From contig JAUPFP010000001.1 of assembly GCA_036925085.1 (NCBI GenBank), forward strand, positions 10,729,754-10,793,753: a DNA stretch of 64,000 nt, read 5' to 3'. This document shows, one piece after another, positions 21,487-32,637 of this stretch. Made by a program: the position numbers and the translations under genes. Under the pieces are notes generated by a model. It worked only from the letters and a program-made list of their open reading frames with translations. It searched no databases and was not told the DNA's origin. This DNA is from Brachycybe producta (lineage: Eukaryota > Arthropoda > Diplopoda > Playtdesmida > Andrognathidae). How positions within the stretch are numbered: the stretch's first letter is position 1; every line of letters begins with the position of its first letter.

Positions 21487-21543
21487 TCCCCTAAGTTATT
21501 TGACGTAAGTTCAGGGTGAACTTCCATCTTAGTTGGGGGGGGG
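21487..21543 (+). promoter_or_regulatory. E2 polypurine tract with stem-loop
   Basis: The tract gttgggggggggg (21532-21543) precedes the right LTR. Upstream lies a perfect 7-bp hairpin, aagttca (21507-21513) with tgaactt (21517-21523). The outer tcccctaag (from 21487) can pair imperfectly with cttagttgggg, the same architecture as in E1. Confidence 0.55.
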
Positions 21544-22442
21544 TGAAACGATACGTCCAGGAGCGATCCTGGCTCGTTTAGTTATTTTTGGATCGTTTGT
21601 TTATTTTTAGAGTGGCCTGGAACTTTGTCAACCCTCTGTACTCACGTACAGAGGATTGACCCAGTTCCATCAGCTGATGACGATGCCAATATCCTGTCTT
21701 GGGTCTTGGGTCCCTTTTTCCTCCCAGTCCCACCCCTTAATACAAAGAGATCGACTTGATAAGCCTCAGCATTGGGTCTATGGGGTGAAAACTTTCTTTT
21801 GTAATTTTGTTTTGATTACGATGAATCACTTGTCTATATTTTAGTGACCCCTGGTCAATCATGTTGATTGGCCAGTTTGGTTTTTAAGGTTGATTTTGCC
21901 CAATCAGAGAATACTGAGAAAGTGTTCTCAGTATCCTCTTTTTGGGTATAAATAACCATGTATTTTTGTGTAAAAAGGGACTTGAAGAAGCAGTCTTGAA
22001 AGCATTCTTTGGACACAGACATTATGCCCAAATTTGCCTAGAGATGATGAGATGTAAATAAACTGGAAATTATAGTTAAAAAGTTGTTGAAGTTATTTTT
22101 ATCTTTTAAAAACAAAACAAAGGACTTCAACATTTTGTCATCTAGCACTGTCAACCCAGGTGTAAACCTGGCTCTCCAGTACTAGATGAGACTTCTGAAG
22201 ACAGCACGATCAACCAGCTTTTTACGGGCGAAAGCCCGGGGAGTAGCAGACAACAAAAGATCCTTAAAACTGTAAAGGTTCTTGAAAGAGGAACTTGTGA
22301 GGAAACGTATGGGACTAATTTGTTCCCTTCCTCCCGAACCATAATAGAATTAGTGGCCTAGCCAACCACTTTCCGATCGCCCGAAAGAGCGCTACGATAC
22401 TTTTTGATAATTCTATTAGACCCCTGAATGTGGTTCGTTACA
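21544..22442 (+). repeat. Right LTR of E2
   Basis: This 899-bp copy differs from the left LTR at one position that I could find. It is followed immediately by the target duplication ATAG and then by the continuation of hAT-1. Confidence 0.92.
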
Positions 22443-23919
22443 ATAGTATCATATTTGATAGTACTCCCGGTATTTCACACAAGAAACAATTATGCGAAAT
22501 TATAAGATATGTCAAAATTGAGGGTGAAAGTGTTTTAATCGACGAACGATTCATTGATTTTATTTGGTCAAAGGAGAAGACAAGGGAAGGCTTGGCTAAT
22601 GAAATATTGAGAAAATTGGAAAAATATGGTTTAGATTTTAAAGATATAAGAGGGCAAGGGTATGATAATGGGGCCAACATGACTGGTAAATATAATGGTG
22701 CACAGGCCCAATATTACGTCTTAACAATATTGCTAAATATGTTTCATGTGCTGCTCATTCACTCAATCTAATTGGGGTGCATGCAGCAAGCAATAATGTT
22801 GAAATGGTAACATTTTTTGGGGTGGTTCAGAAAGTATTTAATTTTTTTGTTTTTTCTACTAAAAGGTGGGAAAAATTAACATCCTTATTAAATACAACCC
22901 TCAAAGGACATAGTGACACATGATGGTGTTCTAAAGCACGTTCAATTAGTGCACTTTATTCTCAAATTAGTGATGTGCTCACTATTTTAAAAGAAATATA
23001 TGAAGTTCTACTTTTGGAGATGGTGTTGCTGCAGCCAGATTATTATTATCGAATGTTAGGTCATATAATTTCATTTTTATGCTAATAATGTGGGACAGAA
23101 TTTTATCCAAAATAAACATTATTAACAACCAGCTACAAAACAATACGCAAGACACTGTTCGTTCTTCGGAATTATTGAAGAGTTTACTAAACAGCTTCAG
23201 ACAATTCAGAACTGAGGTATTTGAAGAAATAATATCTGGATGTGTGGAAAAATGTAAAGAACTTGAAATAAATCCTGTTCCTCAAGATAAGAGAAAAAGA
23301 AGAAAGAAAATGTTGCCTGGAGAAGAAGCTAACGATGAGGGAGCACAATTTCCGGTCAGTGATCAATCAAAACATCTATTTTACGAGGTAATTGATGTTA
23401 TAATCTATCAGTTAGATGATAGATTCCAAAATATGTTCTGTGTGTCATCATTATTTGATTTTTTAACCGGAAGATGCTTATAACAAATGTCATTAGTAGA
23501 TTTAAAAAAGGCAGCTGCTGATATTTGCACAGAATATCAAGATTTAGATTGTATTCAGATTCAAAATGAACTAGAATGTTTTAAATTTCAGGCACAAAGC
23601 CTTTTCGTAAATTTAAAATGTTTTCATCATTTTCAAATTTTAGAAGGAATGGTGAAGTGGGACTTATGTGAATCTTATCCAAATATCACAATTGCACTGC
23701 ACATTCTGTTAACTCTAGCAGTAACTGTTGCCACTGGGGAAAGGAATTTCAGAAAATTGAGAATTATAAAGAATCATTTACGCTCGACAATGCACCAAGA
23801 TAGACTCAGTAGTTTGTCTATTATCTATTGAATGTGATGTTTTCTTTGTAACAGATTTTGACAATGTAATCAATGATTTTGCAAATGCTAAAGCAAGAAA
23901 AGTTAAATTACTGTAACTT
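22443..23919 (+). pseudogene. hAT-1 transposase, right piece
   Basis: This continues the transposase interrupted by E2. The first catalytic region (SIIFDSTPGISHKKQ) directly follows the insertion, and the second (GQGYDNGANMTGKYNGAQ) lies near 22650-22700. A NIAKYVSCAAHSLNL block near 22725-22770 is in another frame, showing a frameshift, and at least one further frame change and a stop near 23481 follow. The C-terminal hAT dimerisation region (YPNITIALHILLTLAVTVAT, ...RNFRKLRIIKNHLRS) lies at about 23676-23800, and a DFANAKARKVKLL-type tail ends near 23916. The gene is inactive. Confidence 0.82.
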
Positions 23920-24164
23920 AAATAGTTGTATTTTTTATTAATCTGTATTGTAACTCGTAAAATTCAATGTACTTTAATTACCTAAATGTTTATTATTCAC
24001 TTAATAATTGTAATTATTTTAAAAATATTTGTATAAAACATTTTCTTGTTCTTAATAAATAAATATCTGCAATTTTGTGCCTTTTCTTTTAAAAAATAAT
24101 CTCGGAGGCCACCCCATTTAAAGAAAACTATTTTTGCAGGAGGCGCAATTATGATATTTCGCCA

Positions 24165-24193
24165 TAGGTGCCAAATTCGTAGTTACGCCACCG
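24165..24193 (+). repeat. hAT-1 right terminal inverted repeat
   Basis: The end ...cgtagttacgccaccg is the reverse complement of a typical hAT terminus (cggtggcgtaactacg). The left end of the transposon is not present, which agrees with the missing 5' part of its gene. Confidence 0.6.
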
Positions 24194-26376
24194 ATTTTTA
24201 CTATAAAAGCTAGCAAAAGTTTTCTCTAAAATCACATTTCTGCAATCTTCAAGACAATCCTCAAGTTAATTCAGATTAATACCAGTGTTATTTAGTTTAT
24301 TACTTGTGTCTTACTTCGACGACGACATTTGTGGAACATCTTCATTCTACCATACTTAACATGCAGGCAAGGGAACTATTGGGTAAAATGTAACTTAAGT
24401 CTTTAAAGCCATTCTAAATTAATTTACTAGCACATTTGACCATTGAACGAAACAAAGCCGATATCGAACAAAGCATTTTGTTTGATGATTAAGAAAAACT
24501 GTTTTGATGGTGAGTTTTTTCCTGTATTTCAAATGAGACCTTCCACAAAATGAAACTTAGATCTGACTGAACTGACAAAATTTGAAATTCGTTGTAAATT
24601 GTAATTCTTAAAATTTTAATATTTTGATTTCCCATTTACCATATCACTTTCTTATTATTTTAATGTTGCATTACTTATTTAGAAAAAAATACTTATGCTA
24701 AAAGGTATGCCCATATATTTTTATTATTTTTTAATGTTTGGTTTAATTCTTTAGAATAATGATGTTAATTTAATTTGTTTTAAGGTATAAATTGTCAATT
24801 TTAAAAAGGTTTAAATTGTCATTTCAGAATAATGTTTGGTTTATGCATTTTAAAATCTTAATTGATTACTCATTTGAAACATCGAAAATATAATTGCTTA
24901 TCCAAAAAGGGTATAATTCTTTTGTTTTGTTATGGGCTTGTTTATTCATTCCTTAAATCCTTTTTTCTACAAATTCAATTCAACAAACATTGTACTTTGT
25001 TTATTGAGAGAAAGATTTACCAAAAGACTAAATTACTCTTAAAACCTTTGGTTTATCTTTGTGTTTTGTTGGAACCCTAGGCTATCCATTAACAGTACAA
25101 CAGAGATTCACAAAGGTAAAGGTAAATTAGTTTATTTTTGGCCAGGATTGTATCCATATCCATATAAATCCTCCTCACAAAGCAACTTCACTAAAAATTA
25201 AGTTCGGAGGTCAAACCGAAAAAAAGAATGTTATTCCTCATCCTTTGTGGTTTCTGCTTAGAGAAATGATAGGGAATAATGTACCATTTGCTATGAGGAA
25301 AGGGTATTTAAATTTACAGGTCCTAAGCCAATGAAGGCCGATTATGTGTTTATTCGTTTGTTTGGTTAATTTACATAATACACGAGTTTCAATTTCCGTA
25401 TAAGATTGGTTTGGTTTATACAACATTATGTAAATTTTGGATATCACAAACATCAATAGTATAATAAACATCAATAGTATAATAAACATCAATAGTAGTA
25501 TCATAAAGCATTTTATATATACAGTATGTATTGATTTAATTTCCTTTTGCTGGGTCTTTCTGAGTTCTTGGTGTACCTGCCCCTCTGTTTTCTAGATAAT
25601 TAAAATTTTCTTTTGTATGTTACCCTCCCTTTTTTCTAAATATTTGTATTCTCTTCCTGATTTTTTTTCTCGGAACAACCACATTTGATTTCCCTTAGTG
25701 TATTTGTGTATTCTGTCCTTTCCCTTGTTTGGTATTTACCCCTGTTCCCCTTTGTAGGGGTTTGCTCTTATGATAAAAATTTGGAAAAACTAAGATATAT
25801 CAATAACTTGATTTTACGGCTCGTACTTTTTCTTGTTTCTTTAGGAGTAGTCCACTGTGTAATTCGACCTTATTTCACTCCACAGCACTTTGATTTTCTC
25901 ACCCTCTGTTCACCACCACTTACTTAACCACTTGTATCCAAATTGACTCTGCTTTCTTCCAATCTCGATACTATTCTCCTTCCTCTAATTTCGAGAAAAA
26001 GACCTCAAATTAAACATGGCTACTTCTTTTATTACCTATGTTTCCGGAATGTTGTTTCCTGTTATTGTAAATTTGTGTAGTTAATGTTTCGCTATGTATT
26101 TCCTATGTTAAGCCTTTTCTCCGATGTTATCGTATCTATTTTTGTGATGTGAAGTTCTGCCGTTTTAACTACCTTATCGAAACTTTTCATCGTTGCTCTG
26201 TTTTGTTATCCTGTTTTTGTAAAATTGTTTGTTTCTTAGCCCTTTAAAGCCTTTTTTGCCTTAAATATAGTTTTTGTGAACTTTACCTAATTGTCATAAA
26301 CTCATAATACTGAGACATTTTGGGCCTACCACTTTTTAATTTATTTTAGAGCCATTTTTATTGTGGTTTTAACTTT
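24194..26376. other. AT-rich non-coding stretch
   Basis: No protein-like frame is visible. A short tandem repeat of an 18-bp unit (aataaacatcaatagtat) lies at about 25440-25495. The rest is AT-rich with no clear element ends. Confidence 0.5.
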
Positions 26377-26657
26377 TGTAATACTCTGTATTTTGGTTGT
26401 AGCTTCTGGGCCACTTGGTACATTTAGGTACCAATTGACCCAGATTCTGTTTTAACTTGACCTTATCGTTCTCCCCTCTTATGCCATTGTATTATCCTTC
26501 CACATGAGTGGATCTTATAGGGTTTAATTGAAGTTGTTTACGTTTTTCCCCCTTCTTAGAAAAACGCCTGAGTCATCGTTTTGGCCAAAGAGATCAATCC
26601 ATTGATTGGTCTATTTGGGCCCAAACTTTTATTTGTCCAATCACAGAAAAGTGTCCT
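26377..26657 (+). repeat. Partial LTR, E2-like layout
   Basis: The segment starts tgtaatactctg and contains a small hairpin (ttggtac with gtaccaa), then attgacccag, and later gtccaatcacagaaaagtg. These match the order of features in the E2 LTR (hairpin, attgacccag, cccaatcagagaatactg) with low similarity. It stops where repeat copy A begins. Probably a decayed LTR start; assignment is tentative. Confidence 0.35.
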
Positions 26658-28824
26658 GATGTTAGGTGTTGAAAATATAAAGAAAAACAACACCTAATAA
26701 TAATTTAAGAAAGGGGCAGAAATATTAAAAAAGGAAAAAAGAATAAAGTTAAAAAGAGGAAAGAGGCGGAGATAAAAGGTGTGACGACCCAGTTTTGCTC
26801 CTTTCATTAGGAGCAAGACTAAACTCCTGGTGTCGTCTGTTTGGCGCCTGTAGTAGGCTGCCTGGCAGACAATAGAAAGGCCAGCAAGGGTCACTGTCAA
26901 CCCCCAGGTGGAGCAGACTGGGGGTATATAATGGCAGTGGCCATTATATACCGGGCAGTGTGTTTGACCCTTAGAGCAGAGAGGATGTGTTGTGTTGTTT
27001 TGTGGGTGACCAAGATGGCCACCATTCATTTATCTTCTTATCTTTTGTGCTTTTGTGGTCTTCTCTGCTGGATAACTTATCTAGCAGATATTGCTGGGAT
27101 TAATTGAGTAAGTCATTCAATTGTTCTCTTGAATAAATTATACTTTTTTTATTTTAAACATACACACTGTCCGTGTTTTATTTCTGGGGAAGTTACTGTG
27201 GGGAGGGTGGGGTATTTGGTGGGGGAAACCATTCACCGTCACCGTCCTGTTTCGGCTTGTCGGCCGGTTCCATCGTGAGATCCACTGGAGATTCACTGTG
27301 GATTCTCCGTCCTGTTCATCGGCCGTTCGACCGTCGACTTGCGGGGAGGAACTCCTGGCCGGCGCTACCCGTGGACACGGACAGACAAGAGGAGGGCTAG
27401 CCAGCACTGGGAACCTGTCCCAAGGAAGTTCAGCGGCAGGTGAGATGGCTCAGTTTGGCCTGGGTGTTGTGGCGACCAAGTTGGGTCGTTACAAAGGACT
27501 AAAAGAGAAGTAAAAAAAAGAAAAAATGAGTAAACAAAAAATGGCGGGAAAGTAGTAATAGTAAAAGAGAGGGTGTACAAAAGTATGATTGATCACACCC
27601 ACAAACTCATAGTAAAAGAGGCACAAAAAGGCGAAGAGGGTGAAAAAGGTAAAGAAGAAACCCACCCACACACAAGAGAAAGACCAAAGCAAGAAGAAAA
27701 TCAGAGAGGGGGGAAAAACGAAAAGAAACCCACCCACACATGTAAAAAGAAATAAAAAGTTTAAAGAAAATGAGAGGGGGGAAAGAGAAAGACTAAACAC
27801 ACCCATACACACTTTAGAAGGGTGAGCCCAGATAAGTGTACCTAGTTAAATAAAAACTTTTTAACAAAATTAAATGTAATTAAAGAGCGAAAACAGCGGG
27901 AAAAATACTTTAGACTAATAGACAGATAAGTAAAGAGGTTAATTGACCTGATGAAATCTAATTACCTAATTAAGTAGAAAAGGAGAGAAAAAGAAGTTGA
28001 GAAATAAAAAGATTTAAAATGCAACTTAAAAAGAAAGAACATGTGAGTTGTACTGTGTATTCACACGGTAGAAGACCACCTGTTTTATAAAATTATGACG
28101 TCACTATAGAAGAAAAATAAGAAGATACCGATGGTAAAAAATAGTAACACAATACTTTTACCATTCCTCTCTTCAATATTCAGAAACAACAAAGTAATAA
28201 AAAACTAAAAAAAAAGTAAAGCACATACAACAGAATCTCAACACATAGAGAAAAAGGCTGCTAACCAAATATAGAGAATATTGAAGACTATAAAGAAGAA
28301 ACTTTGAATGTGAATGAAAAAAGTGTTTGAAATCAAACGTCACCCAAAAGAGGTACCGAAGTACCGAAAGAGTTATATGATAGTAGGGTGCTCAACATAG
28401 TAAGGGTAAAAGCGCCAAACTCGTATTTAAATAGAAATACATTTCAGAGGGCCAAGAAAATCAAATAAATGAATAATGAGAATACTTATTGTTTAAAAGA
28501 AATGTTATGAGTTACCGAAAACTACAACTTTCCATGAAAAGTTAAGGGTAACCATATTCTTATGGAAAATGACGGTTGGTGAAAAAAAACATTATGTATG
28601 GGCGATAGTAAAAAATTATAAAGAAGCTAAATTATAATTTTATGATCGGATGCATATTTGAAAGATGTTTGTAAAAGACGATTAAAGGCAAGTTGACCGA
28701 TTGGTTAAAAACAATTTTCTAAAATTAAAATAACCAATCAGGATACTGAAAATTCATTTTTGGACTAAACAATAAATTCGATGAACATTGTGTTCTCGAC
28801 AGAGTCTGAAATTGGAGATAGTGG
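26658..28824 (+). repeat. Unnamed repeat family, copy A (holds a solo LTR)
   Basis: This copy begins tgttaggtgttg, with a terminal hairpin closed by caacacctaa, and aligns along its length with copy C (53695-55313) apart from the solo LTR at 26780-27493. Shared landmarks are the purine-rich cccacccacac region, ttagaagggtgagccca, cacacggtagaagaccacctg and the hairpin around gaccgattggtt. It has no coding capacity; apparent Lys/Glu-rich frames come from the purine bias. Class unknown. Confidence 0.7.
26780..27493 (+). mobile_element. Solo LTR S1 with AAGG target duplication
   Basis: This 714-bp LTR starts tgtgacgaccca and ends tgggtcgttaca, so it has TG...CA ends with near-mirror termini. It is flanked by AAGG on both sides (26776-26779 and 27494-27497) and interrupts repeat copy A. 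A TATA-like tatataa lies near 26925 and aataaa near 27132. An 8-bp early hairpin (ttgctcct with aggagcaa) lies about 15 bp from the start. It belongs to the same family as S2 (56346-57133), and the middle of E3's right LTR is related. No interior remains, as expected after LTR-LTR recombination. Confidence 0.88.
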
Positions 28825-29961
28825 AAAAAATTTAAAAGATATTACTTAGAGCAAACAAATAAAGATCATCATAAAGAAGTCTATACAGATGAACAAATGG
28901 CAGAAATGTCAAGACTGGCAACAAATTCAAAAAAAGAAAGAATGGAGGAAATGGATTCATCATCAACATCAATTTAATAACTTGAAATTTTAGTTGCATA
29001 AACTTTTTTAATGTACACTTAATAAAAATAATTTTTAACCCTATTATTTCCATTTTTGTACTTGCTGTATTTATTAACTAATTCTATTTCTTATTTGCTG
29101 ACTACTTTTTCATTTTATACAAAAATATACTTTTATCTTTTGTATTTTTAGTAATAAAAAGTTAAATAAAAAATTATTAAGCTAATTGTATTTATTTTAT
29201 TATTTCAAGACTGATCAAAAATTAATACTAGTTTTTGAAGGTACTTCGCCCTATCATATCAACACATTTTACATATTTATATGGGAATAAATAGGAAATA
29301 CACTGAAATATCTTTGAGAAGGAATTAAATTTCTTTCACATTGAGATTAATAAGCACTCATTAAACCACCACAGTACCAATTTTGGATAGCCTTAGGCCA
29401 TTAAAAACCTGTTTTGTTTTTAGCATTAATAATTCACAGGCAATAAAAATATACATTGCCATTTTTGGAAGTCTTGAGCTATTAGGTTCCCCCCTTCATG
29501 GCTAACTGCTACATAGATACCAAAAATAAAGTTTATTTCCATATATGGAAGGTGTGGCCTCTTATTTTTAAAACATGTTCTGACAATTCATTGGTTGAAT
29601 TTCAGTATAAAAACAGCAGAAAATATTATATATATATATAATATCCCAGGTCTGTGTGTGTAACGTCGGAATTTATATAAATTTGAATAAATGAACTGCT
29701 TTTTTTTTCTCAAGGTCAACTATATGTTGCACCCTTCCCATCCAAGAACCCCACGATATTAAATTGGAGAGGGGAAAAGGTTTATAAAGTGTAGAGGGGG
29801 AGAGAGAAAAAGGGGGAGGGGGACTGAAATTGAAATGAAAAGAGTAAAAAAAAAAGAACAAACGACGTGCATGCGCACACCAGAGAAAATGAAAAACTCA
29901 TTTTCTCTTTCAAATATAAAAATGGAAGGGGATAATAGTAGCAAAATTAAACTACAGTTTA
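28825..29961. other. AT-rich non-coding stretch with a short coding-like tail
   Basis: A short open stretch at about 28846-28977 (EQTNKDHHKEVYTDEQMAEM..., ending in SSSTSI before a stop) has coding-like composition and may be the end of some unrecognised gene or transposase. I could not identify it. The rest is AT-rich, with an (AT)n run near 29628-29642. Confidence 0.3.
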
Positions 29962-30107
29962 TCACGGGCAACTGTGCCCAGCATTAGAATTTCTTTTCCT
30001 CCGCCCTTTTATGAACGTCATCAATTTCTAATTGGTTTGTTACTTGGTGTGACATCATAAAAGGGCGGAGGAAAAGAAATTCTAATGCTGGGCACAATTG
30101 CCTGTGA
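29962..30107. repeat. Foldback MITE-like element
   Basis: The left arm, about 29962-30017 (tcacgggcaactgtgcccag...), and the right arm, about 30052-30107, are reverse complements over roughly 55 bp with few mismatches; the spacer is about 34 bp. No coding capacity and no clear target duplication. Confidence 0.65.
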
Positions 30108-30608
30108 CTTTTGTTCCCGTCATTTATGACGGGTTACCCCACTAGTTCTTTAAATTACACTTTGATCACCAGCTTCAACTGAGCACATCATTTTCTCCAG
30201 TGCACTTTTACTACTTAGGTTTATAAGTGAAACCTTTTTTTTTCTTCATTTTTATTTTTAAACTTCAGTTTTGCTCATCAAGGGTTTTTTATTTTCACTT
30301 CTAGCAGTAACATCACTTTTTCAGTTTCTACTCTTAACTGAAAAGTAGTAATTTTGATCACCAGTTTATTGCCTTCAATTTTTTCAAGACATATCTTTGG
30401 ATTGCAAGAATAATTTCAAGCATCACAATGCAGAACTCCAATGAAATCCTTGGTGAGTGTTTTTCAACTACACATACATACTGAAAAACACTGAATCAAA
30501 TTAGAGAATAGTTAAGATTAAGTCGAATAACTGCATATCTAATGATATGTTTTAATAACACTATGCTATATAAAAGCACTAGAAACTTACAAATAATGAA
30601 TTTGTCTA
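30108..30608. other. Non-coding stretch upstream of the Polinton fossil
   Basis: No clear gene. An ATG at 30427 begins a short frame that runs into a gtgagt-like splice-donor sequence, which could be chance. Confidence 0.35.
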
Positions 30609-31560
30609 TTGACAAATTCTGAAAACCAAAAAATATTATCACAGTTGATGGTAGACAGTGAGATAACTGGCCAAAAAACAAAAAGGAAAGCCCCAGCAAA
30701 GAACAAGACAGCAAAATATAAAGCAGTCTACGACAGTGATGAAGGTCCATCAACAAGCATCAACGAAGATACAATTGCAGAGTGGTTTGGCCGTCAACTA
30801 AGTAAATCCAAGAGAAAAAACAGTGCACCAGTTTTTAAAGCCCACTTCTACAGTTGAAATTAAGGACAACTGGAAGTTGCGGTTTCTACAGGATTTAAGT
30901 ACTGATGCATGGTTTATAGACATACAAAAATTCAGTATAGAAAAAGTGCATGTCTACCAATACATATTTATCCAAAGTTATTAACAAAACTGAAAGAGGT
31001 ACCACCAACTTCATTGATTAAATTTGGGTTTGATTTTAAAAAATAACTTGTCTCATATGTGGTGTTACTGATGATTCAATGGAACATTTTGTTCATACCC
31101 ATGTCATTGGTACCACCAAAGAAAAATGTAATCTTTGTAATTTATATTTCAATAGTAAAATACAATGGCTAACACATTTAAATAATGACCATTAAATATA
31201 TTTACTTAATAATTTTGCTATTCATAAAACAGGGTTTGATACTTTAGTTGTAACATTGAAACACCATAATGAAGATAAGGTACAAGACCCCTCAATTTTT
31301 CTGCATTCTATTCAGCCTAATCTTGTTCAATTATTAGATGGTTGGGCAAATAAAATGAGGTTTAAGTTTCAATTATGTTTATGTGTCCATTTCATGAAGT
31401 CAAAAATTGTTTATAATGACAATGAGCCTACAATTGCATATGAACAAAATGTTTATTTCTGCAGTAATATAATGTTTATTATGTCTAGCAGGGAAATATT
31501 ACCAAAGTTGTGAGAATGTGAAATGCAAATCTTAGCTGCAATGGAGGCTTTCATTAAGAG
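30609..31560 (+). pseudogene. Polinton (Maverick) DNA polymerase B fossil, piece 1
   Basis: This region encodes, in broken form, the N-terminal part of a Polinton-type protein-primed DNA polymerase B. It includes a Cys/His cluster (CLICG...H...H, CNLCNLYFNSKIQWLTH near 31050-31190) and a stretch near 31270-31560 (DPSIFLHSIQPNLVQLLDGW...) matching the region that precedes the GSGW motif in this family. It is heavily broken and old. The sequence is cut at 31560 by a 4-kb insertion and resumes near 35553. No Polinton capsid, ATPase, protease or integrase gene was found. Confidence 0.65.
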
Positions 31561-31927
31561 AGTTTTAAAGATAATTGTTTCATAATTTTCCTGCCTAGAT
31601 GGCGTTGTAGTAAATTCCAAAAATACGAAATTTACTATATACTATAGAAACTCTCATCTATTGTGTAAACTGTGTGTATGTTTTAGGTAGAAAATGTTGA
31701 CCGCCATATTTGTTTTTGGTTGGTGTAAGTGATGTCTAAAAATTCATTTACTCTACTTTCATGCATGCTAGATGAAATTTGATGATTTCCACTAAAAGAT
31801 CTGGTGCAGTTTTATAAACATACAAAATTTCATGTATAAATATGTATTTATAACTTTAGATGCTTACCTTGAAGTTCAGGAAAAATCCCATCGGAATCAA
31901 ATAATCATAGCTATGTCCTGTACTATA

Positions 31928-32029
31928 GAGCATAGCAAGGGCACCCATTTCAAATTGTACAGTTGCTATAGTTATTATGGTGTCTATAGTATCTCAATGG
32001 CAACTGTCAAATTTGAAATGGGCGTGCTC
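31928..32029. repeat. Foldback sequence inside the insert
   Basis: The stretch ggcacccatttcaaattgta (from about 31939) is matched in reverse complement at about 31994-32028 (...caaatttgaaatgggcgtgctc), giving arms of about 38 bp around a short spacer. Confidence 0.55.
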
Positions 32030-32329
32030 ATTCTTCTAAAAGGTGGGATGGGTAAATTTAAAAATAAGAAAACAGAGCAAGAAAAGAAGACATGACAAAA
32101 TTTTAGATTGTGTTCCTCTCAACCATAGCCTCTATGATGCCTTATAGAAGGTTATGTCTAACCTAGGTGTTAGGTTGCCATGGAAACAGACAGCCTACAT
32201 TTTATAAAAACATTGTTACAACAAACAGTGCATGATACCACCTACGTATAAAATGCCTAGGCAATATGCAAAACCACACTTTTGCTAGTAAATATGCAAA
32301 ATTCCGCAATTTAGGCCATGTGTAAACAG

Positions 32330-32637
32330 ACTAATGTTTTAGGCAATTTGCAAAATCACTAATGTTTCAAGTAATTTGCAAAAGCACTAACATTTCAGGC
32401 AATTTGCAAAATCACTAACATTAAGGCAATGTGCAAAATAACTAATTTCTTATACAGTGCCAATTTTTTTTAACTTTTAAGGCAATGTGTTAAATTTGAA
32501 ATTTCTGAGCCAATAGACAAAATTTAGGATGTTTTAGGCAATGTGTAAAATTCCTAACTTTTTTGAGAGAATATCTAAAATCAAAAATTTTCTAGGTAAT
32601 GCATGAAATGACAACTTTTCAGGCAATTTGCAAACAC
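32330..32637 (+). repeat. Degenerate tandem repeats left of the array
   Basis: The words aggcaatttgcaaa(at) and cactaacatttc recur every 25-45 bp, with decreasing regularity away from the array. They look like older relatives of the regular array. Confidence 0.5.

Larger units (their letters stand above)
15323..22442 (+). mobile_element. LTR element E2, pol-less, very young
   Basis: E2 is a 7.1-kb LTR element with two 899-bp LTRs (15323-16221 and 21544-22442) in which I found only one difference, so insertion is recent. The target duplication ATAG is exact (15319-15322 and 22443-22446). It has a primer-binding-like site after the left LTR and a polypurine tract before the right LTR. The interior carries an open gag with a zinc knuckle and an 881-residue second ORF, but I see no protease, reverse transcriptase, RNase H or integrase motif. 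It therefore looks whole but non-autonomous, and would depend on another element's enzymes. It sits inside hAT-1, so it is younger than that transposon. Confidence 0.9.

Noticed and set aside
27489-27825. Lys/Glu-rich and Phe-rich frames in the unnamed repeat (also 52589-53018 and 53674-54066)
   Set aside because: These are due to strong purine bias in a non-coding repeat and are not conserved as frames between copies A, B and C.
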